Origin: JAFDVL01 sp963794955
Lineage (GTDB): Bacteria > Acidobacteriota > Blastocatellia > RBC074
Reading direction: 5' to 3'
Assembly (NCBI GenBank): GCA_963794955.1
Contig: CAWCGF010000003.1
Location: 1 to 64,000 of the forward strand
Length of the DNA stretch: 64,000 nucleotides
Shown: positions 59,350 through 64,000 of the stretch, one piece after another
Position numbering within the stretch: the first letter of the stretch is position 1
How the letters are laid out: every line of letters starts with the position of its first letter
Program-made: the position numbers and the translations under genes
Notes under the pieces: generated by a model
Database searches by the model: none
The model's input: only the letters and a program-made list of their open reading frames with translations
Told to the model about the DNA's origin: nothing

Positions 59350-60372
59350 TCAGTACTTCCCATCTGTGATTTCAAATTTCGTCGGCTTGTTCAGGCTCGC
59401 GCCACCGCTCTCAACCCAGTGCGCCACCGCTTCCATTAAAGTACCAAGCGGAACGGCTGGATAACCCAGCAACGAGTGACATAACGAAGCGTTATTGAGA
59501 AGCGCCGTCTCGCCTTCGTCCCCGTAAAAGAGAGCTTCGCAATTGAATCGGGCAGCAAAATACTGTGCCGCCCAACGCGTCGAAACGGTCTCTGGCCCGG
59601 TCACATTCAAAATGCGCGGCGGTGACTCGCACAATTCCAGGCTGCGCAGCGCATAAGAGTTGGCATCTCCCTGCCAGATCACATTGAAGGCCGCAATAGC
59701 CAGATTGATGGGGTGCCGCTCAAACACTTTGCGGGCGATGTCCACCAGTACACCATAGCGCAGATCAACCGCGTAGTTCAGTCGAAAGAGCAGACAGGGC
59801 GTGCTGTATTGGTGCGAGAAGAATTCAAAGATGCGCTCGCGCCCCAGACAGGAATTTGCGTATTCGCCGATGGGCGCGGGGGAATCCGATTCGACCGCCC
59901 CGCCGGAAGTCACTTTGACTGCCGGGTACACATTGCCAGTGGAGAAAGCGACGACGCGCGCGGCGCGAAACCGTTCCGCCGCCAGACCCGGCACGAACGT
60001 GTTGATGGCCCAGGTTAAATCGGTGCGTTCGGTCGAGCCAAATTTTCTGCCTGCTAAAAAGAAGACGTTCTCACAATCGGGAAGCTGTGCCAGTTGAGCG
60101 CGATCAAGCAAGTCAGCGGCAATCGTTTCGATACCAGCCTGCTCCAGTTCGAGGCGCGCAGTAGCTTCAGAAAAGCGCGAGACGGCAATGACACGACGAT
60201 TGATGCCTGCCGCTTCGGTGGCTCGTTTGAGACGGCGTGCTAAGGACGGCCCCATTTTACCGCCAGCGCCGAGGATCATCACCTCGCCGGGCAAGCGCCG
60301 TAGCACATCAATGTCTTGCTCATTAGGTGTGGCGAGTGCCTCTTCCAATTGTGCTTCTGTTTCGATCTTCAT
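59350..60372 (-). CDS. NAD-dependent epimerase/dehydratase-like protein
   Basis: The start at MKIETEAQLEEALATPNEQD (60372) is chosen because the further N-terminal frame has no family signal. The Rossmann motif is VMILGAGGKMGPSLARRLKR, then VFFLAGRKFGSTERTDLTWA, FSTGNVYPAVKVTSGGAVES and GEYANSCLGRERIFEFFSHQ. The Tyr of YxxxK is present but the Lys is not at the usual place (YANSC), which makes classical SDR catalysis uncertain. Length 340. It may form an operon with the DapA-like gene (120-base gap) acting on a sugar acid or lactone; this is inference. Confidence 0.83.
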   Translation of the reverse strand: MKIETEAQLEEALATPNEQDIDVLRRLPGEVMILGAGGKMGPSLARRLKRATEAAGINRRVIAVSRFSEATARLELEQAGIETIAADLLDRAQLAQLPDCENVFFLAGRKFGSTERTDLTWAINTFVPGLAAERFRAARVVAFSTGNVYPAVKVTSGGAVESDSPAPIGEYANSCLGRERIFEFFSHQYSTPCLLFRLNYAVDLRYGVLVDIARKVFERHPINLAIAAFNVIWQGDANSYALRSLELCESPPRILNVTGPETVSTRWAAQYFAARFNCEALFYGDEGETALLNNASLCHSLLGYPAVPLGTLMEAVAHWVESGGASLNKPTKFEITDGKY

Positions 60373-60415
60373 AGGCGGATCATTGTGCCGCAATCGTCTG
60401 GTTGGGGGAAGTGGC

Positions 60416-61279
60416 TTACCCAAATTCCGGCCCCAAAATGCCAAATTGATTTTGCGGCAACCCCGGATAAGGGTTGGCGCGATAAAACATCCGAATGAAC
60501 GGACGCTGTTCGCGGAAACCTGCGGATGCGAGCCACGCGCGCCATTCAGCAGAGTGTTCGGGAGCATCAATGACGAAAGGCTTGTGCGATTGTTGCTGTA
60601 AACAGGCAACAACCAATTGCTGGGCGATGAACGGATCGCGCGCCACAATTGGTCCCAAATGTTCATAGGCGAAGCCGTGTCGGCCAAAGGCATATCCCGC
60701 AATTTCGTTTTGCTGTGCGATTACCCAGGCATATTCCGGTGCGCCTGCGAACATCCATTCCAGTGTTACGCGACGGTCTGCGCCAAAGATTTCCCGATCC
60801 ATCGCCGCGACACCGGGCAGGTCTTCGGCTTGCATCGGGCGCGCGGCGATTGTTTGCTGGAAGTAGTGCGGAGGAGCAGCCACGCGCTCCATTCGGCTCA
60901 GGCCATACTCATCCTGAAAACCAAGCTGGCAATAAAGCGGATGTCCGGCAGGCGTCGCGTCAAGCCGGGCCGACGGGATGTCTGACAAGAGTTCTAGCGC
61001 CTGCTGCAACAGTTGCGTTCCGATACCTTGCCCACGCGCGGCAGGATCAACCAGCACCATTCCAATCCAGGCAAAGCGATTTTCGTAGCGCACGGTTGTG
61101 ACCGTCCCGACAACCTGATTTTCCAGCAGCGCCACACGGCAGCCTGAGGGATTCAGCTTTAGCAATAACTCCCAATCGCGGGATAGTTGATTCCACCGCG
61201 CGACACGGGTCAATTCCAGCCCACGCTGGATGTCGGCAGCGGTCATTATACGGAATTGGCTAGTCGGATTGATTTTCAT
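60416..61279 (-). CDS. GNAT acetyltransferase with second GNAT-like domain
   Basis: The 287-residue protein begins with an acetyltransferase domain: FRIMTAADIQRGLELTRVAR, FAWIGMVLVDPAARGQGIGT (acetyl-CoA loop) and LDATPAGHPLYCQLGFQDEY. The second half (ARPMQAEDLPGVAAMDREIF, EIAGYAFGRHGFAYEHLGPI, AEWRAWLASAGFREQRPFIR, MFYRANPYPG) is the YitH/HolE-type C-terminal GNAT domain. The acceptor is unknown. Its ATG overlaps the stop of the helicase gene by four bases (61276-61279), so the two are translated together. Confidence 0.9.
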   Translation of the reverse strand: MKINPTSQFRIMTAADIQRGLELTRVARWNQLSRDWELLLKLNPSGCRVALLENQVVGTVTTVRYENRFAWIGMVLVDPAARGQGIGTQLLQQALELLSDIPSARLDATPAGHPLYCQLGFQDEYGLSRMERVAAPPHYFQQTIAARPMQAEDLPGVAAMDREIFGADRRVTLEWMFAGAPEYAWVIAQQNEIAGYAFGRHGFAYEHLGPIVARDPFIAQQLVVACLQQQSHKPFVIDAPEHSAEWRAWLASAGFREQRPFIRMFYRANPYPGLPQNQFGILGPEFG

Positions 61280-63366
61280 GACGTTGTTGGTGTCTCCGCT
61301 AATGCTAGTCTGCGTCCCTGAAATGCGTTCACAAAGCCTGTGACATCGAAGGCCGTACTGACACTCGCGCGGCGCACCTCAAGCGGCAATTGCTCTTGAA
61401 ACCGCCCCAGCTCAAACCAGCTTTCCATCTGCTTCCAGCGCCGCCGCAAACTGATGTTGACTTGCACGACGGTGAACTCCAATTGCGCGGTGGGAATGAT
61501 GCCTTTGACGGCCAGGTACAAATCGTTGTAATCCTCGACGCGCACGCGATACAGCGTTTCCAGCACATCGCCCAAAATCAAGCCATAGGCGTCGCCCGCG
61601 CAATGAAACACCCAGGTGACGGGGATTGACTCATCTTCGGTCGTTTCGCTTTCCGTGACGATAGCCAACTCGCCGGGCTGCTTCGTTTGCGGAGCGCCGA
61701 GCGCCTGCGCCACAGCTTGCGCCAGCGCGGGCGTCATCGGACGCCACGACGAACGCAGATGCGGCGGGTGCGCAGCCTGGGCTTGCTTCGTCGTGCGTAC
61801 CACCAATTTGCGCCCAGAGATGCGAGCCGATTGCCGCGCGTGTCCGCCGAACAAAAACGTGCTGCCGGGTTGTACGGCGCGTTCGATTTCGCCGAGCTTG
61901 CGTCCTGTCTCTTCGTCTACGACATCAATCGTACGGCGTGTGAAATCGGCCAGGTTAGTGTAAATCGCGCGTTGCTCAAATAACTCGTTCCAGGCTGCGC
62001 CGGGCTTGAGCAACCGTGCATCCGTAGCAGTGAAGTACTGCTTTACGATCAGATGTTCGATGATTTGATGGTAGTGCGATTTGGTGAGCAGCGGCGTGCC
62101 GTCCAATGCCGCAAACAATGCAAACGCGCTGTCAGGATCAAGCTCGCCGTACTTCGTTTGTTTGAGGTAGGAACAAAGCTGCTGCACGACAATGGAAGGG
62201 CGAAAGAAGTACCTTTGTGTTTCGGTTATTGCACCGGACTGCGCTGCCTCAACGAAAATCTGAAACAGCGCGCGTTCGGTTTCGTTGCGATGACAACAGA
62301 CAACCGAAGTGCGCGCTGTGCGCCGATTGCCGCGTCCGATGCGTTGCAGGAAGGCGCTTAGATTGCCGGGCGCACCAATCAGCACAATCAAATCTACATC
62401 GCCGATGTCAATGCCGAGTTCGAGCGTCGAAGTCGCAAAGCACAACGCGACCTCGGATTGGGCAAACTGGGTTTCGGCATGGCGGCGCACTTTGGCATCA
62501 AGGCTCGCGTGATGCACAAAGACGCGGTCGCCGAACGGAGTGCCATCGCGCATCTCGAATGCCCACTGCTCGCATTCGGCGCGGCTCTGACAAAACGCGA
62601 GCACCTTTTTGACCCCGCGTGATTTGAGTTCGGTGAAGAGCAACTCCATCGTAAGAACGCTTTCGAGTGCGAGGAATTCCGCGTCTAGCGCGCGTTGTCC
62701 GGCGACTTGAATCACCAGCGGATCCTGGAAGTAGCGCGCGGCGACGGCTGCCGGGTCGTGGATCGTGGCCGAGAGCGCACAATATTGCATCGCTTCATTC
62801 GTGATGTCACTGCGCGTCATTGCATAGTGTTTCAGCCGCCGCAGCCGATTCAGCAAAATGCGCAATTGATCGCCGCGCACTGTACTGTCGAAGATGTGCA
62901 ACTCATCAATCACAACGGCGCGAATGTCTTTGAGCAGGCGCGGATGATTGGCGAGCAACGAATCAAACGACTCCGGCGTCGTGATAAGCAACGCCGGCGG
63001 ACGCGCAGAATTCAACGCCGCTTCGTCGCCCGTTTTGACTTGCACGCTGAGCGCAAGCTTTTCGAGCGGTTGTTGCAACCGCCGCGTCAAATCCCGCGCG
63101 AGCGCCCGCGTCGGCACAAGGTAGAGAATGGAAAGCTGGCGAAGAGGTTTGGGATTTTGTTTGAGATGTTCGAGGAGGGGAGCCAGCGCGGCTTCGGTTT
63201 TGCCGCTCGCGGTAGCAGAGACAAGCACGCAGTTGTGGCCTTCAAGCAGCGGTTCAATGGCTTGCGCTTGAATCTCGGTGAAGCGTCCGAACCGCGCAAA
63301 CAGGGCATCCCACGTGTGCGGCAGTTGATCTTTGAGTTGCCGCTGCTGCGCGTGTTTGTCATTCAT
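61276..63366 (-). CDS. Lhr-like DEAD/DEAH-box helicase
   Basis: The start is at 63366 (MNDKHAQQRQLKDQLPHTWD). Motifs in order: Q-like FTEIQAQAIEPLLEGHNCVL, Walker A SATASGKTEAAL, Ia VPTRALARDL, Ib TTPESFDSLL, Walker B VIDELHIFDS (DELH), III ALSATIHD, IV VLAFCQSRAECE, V FATSTLELGIDIGDVDLIVL and VI QRIGRGNRR. A long C-terminal part (VRRRTTKQAQ-type basic segment, EETGRKLGEIERAVQPGSTF, LFGGHARQSARISGRKLVVR) matches the extra domain of Lhr-family helicases. At 696 residues it is shorter than E. coli Lhr but similar to Lhr-core proteins. Likely role: DNA repair or RNA remodelling with ATP. Confidence 0.9.
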   Translation of the reverse strand: MNDKHAQQRQLKDQLPHTWDALFARFGRFTEIQAQAIEPLLEGHNCVLVSATASGKTEAALAPLLEHLKQNPKPLRQLSILYLVPTRALARDLTRRLQQPLEKLALSVQVKTGDEAALNSARPPALLITTPESFDSLLANHPRLLKDIRAVVIDELHIFDSTVRGDQLRILLNRLRRLKHYAMTRSDITNEAMQYCALSATIHDPAAVAARYFQDPLVIQVAGQRALDAEFLALESVLTMELLFTELKSRGVKKVLAFCQSRAECEQWAFEMRDGTPFGDRVFVHHASLDAKVRRHAETQFAQSEVALCFATSTLELGIDIGDVDLIVLIGAPGNLSAFLQRIGRGNRRTARTSVVCCHRNETERALFQIFVEAAQSGAITETQRYFFRPSIVVQQLCSYLKQTKYGELDPDSAFALFAALDGTPLLTKSHYHQIIEHLIVKQYFTATDARLLKPGAAWNELFEQRAIYTNLADFTRRTIDVVDEETGRKLGEIERAVQPGSTFLFGGHARQSARISGRKLVVRTTKQAQAAHPPHLRSSWRPMTPALAQAVAQALGAPQTKQPGELAIVTESETTEDESIPVTWVFHCAGDAYGLILGDVLETLYRVRVEDYNDLYLAVKGIIPTAQLEFTVVQVNISLRRRWKQMESWFELGRFQEQLPLEVRRASVSTAFDVTGFVNAFQGRRLALAETPTTS

Positions 63367-64000
63367 TGCTTTGGGCTTTGATGGCTTCGTCCAACCGTTT
63401 GCGCAAGGCAACCGTGTCCTGGATTTCGCTGAATTCCAGACAGAGTTCCTGCAACACGGCGACATCGTGGAGTTGCGCAATCTTTTTGCCGACCTTCGCG
63501 GTGGGAAAACGGCGCGCTACATGCTTGCGCAGCATGTCTTGCGCCAACTCAAGCTGCCCCTGTAGCGCGCCCTTTGTTGATGATGTCCTGGTACACCCAG
63601 GATTCTTGCATTAACTTCCATGATGGCCATACGGTTCCTCCCGACAAGGTCTAAAATGTCCTCTGCATTATACGCCACGCCGCTGAAGACGGAAAAGTAT
63701 AAGCTCAGTTCGTTCCGCCGTTGCTCATCCTTAATTGCTATAATCCGTCTTGCGCCCGCTTCCAGGTCTTTGACGGTCGGATTCATCAACGGAACGAACG
63801 GCAGCAAATAGTCGCGGCGCAACTGGAGGACTTGTGAGGCTGAAATTTGGGAAAGCCGAATGATCCGAAATTGCACAGTGATTTGGACGTCTCCGGCATC
63901 AATACGCGCTGTCGTGCCGGGTTTTTAGGCAAGCCGCGATCTGTTAACAACAACACGAAACAATCGACCGGCAACCCGTACACCATCCATTCGCGCGCGC
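63359..64000 (-). pseudogene. Rpn/YhgA-like recombination-promoting nuclease family, frameshifted, cut by window edge
   Basis: Readable pieces in three frames: EWMVYGLPVDCFVLLLTDRG, then DAGDVQITVQFRIIRLSQIS with LLPFVPLMNPTVKDLEAGAR and LYFSVFSGVAYNAEDILDLV, then ESWVYQDIINKG, then QGQLELAQDMLRKHVARRFP with LHDVAVLQELCLEFSEIQDT. This order is typical of PDDEXK-type Rpn or DUF4351-related proteins, whose N-terminal nuclease part lies outside the window. Breaks lie near 63900, 63610 and 63575. The end overlaps the helicase start by eight bases, so the two may once have been coupled. Confidence 0.68.

Overview
The window looks like a chromosomal accessory region of an acidobacterium, probably of the Blastocatellia type. 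The grounds are family-level: Oar-like TonB-dependent receptors with an N-terminal carboxypeptidase-like domain, winged-helix regulators joined to TPR or TolB-like propeller domains, a Ser/Thr kinase with a TPR tail, an ECF sigma/anti-sigma pair, a DUF5522 protein and isoquinoline-oxidoreductase-type molybdoenzymes. No rRNA, tRNA or CRISPR array was seen.

Layout. 1-11450 is insertion-sequence territory. Two IS110-family copies (about 1-1488 and 7602-9299) flank a group of minus-strand genes: a 154-codon membrane-anchored protein, a mazEF-like toxin-antitoxin pair and an exported alpha-hydroxy-acid oxidase. Two of these genes are followed by attC-like hairpins, which suggests integron-type cassettes. 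The 154-codon gene has been hit by three different elements, and removing them restores one frame. An IS630 element then interrupts an anti-sigma gene next to a broken sigma gene. 11600-33000 is a more ordinary mosaic: DinB proteins, a methyltransferase, a badly frameshifted Ser/Thr kinase, two winged-helix regulators, one complete and one truncated TonB receptor, a fatty acid desaturase, an AraC regulator divergent from an aldo/keto reductase, and several MITE-like palindromes.

33000-58000 is the most unusual part. A complete iorAB-type pair (2Fe-2S subunit plus molybdopterin subunit) is followed by a second 2Fe-2S gene, a PQQ-propeller protein and then a run of unrelated gene modules. Each module ends with another diverged copy of the 3' end of the molybdopterin-subunit gene (near 39290-39450, 43615-43817, 47335-47496, 54671-54747, 57914-57995), always on the plus strand and always the 3' end. 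Modules between these repeats: TPR protein, SnoaL, PQQ-propeller and ECF sigma factor; a cNMP-sensor histidine kinase overlapping a receiver-thioredoxin-reductase fusion; serine hydrolases, DUF305 and LVIVD proteins and a HicB/PIN-like toxin-antitoxin; a DUF4365 protein and a zinc alcohol dehydrogenase. 58167-64000 returns to minus-strand genes: DapA-like aldolase, nucleoside-diphosphate-sugar epimerase-like protein, GNAT acetyltransferase, Lhr-like helicase and a decayed Rpn-type nuclease.

Single-base frameshifts are frequent throughout, including in non-mobile genes, so some may be sequencing indels rather than true decay. All functional calls come from reading motifs in the translated sequence; no database search was run.
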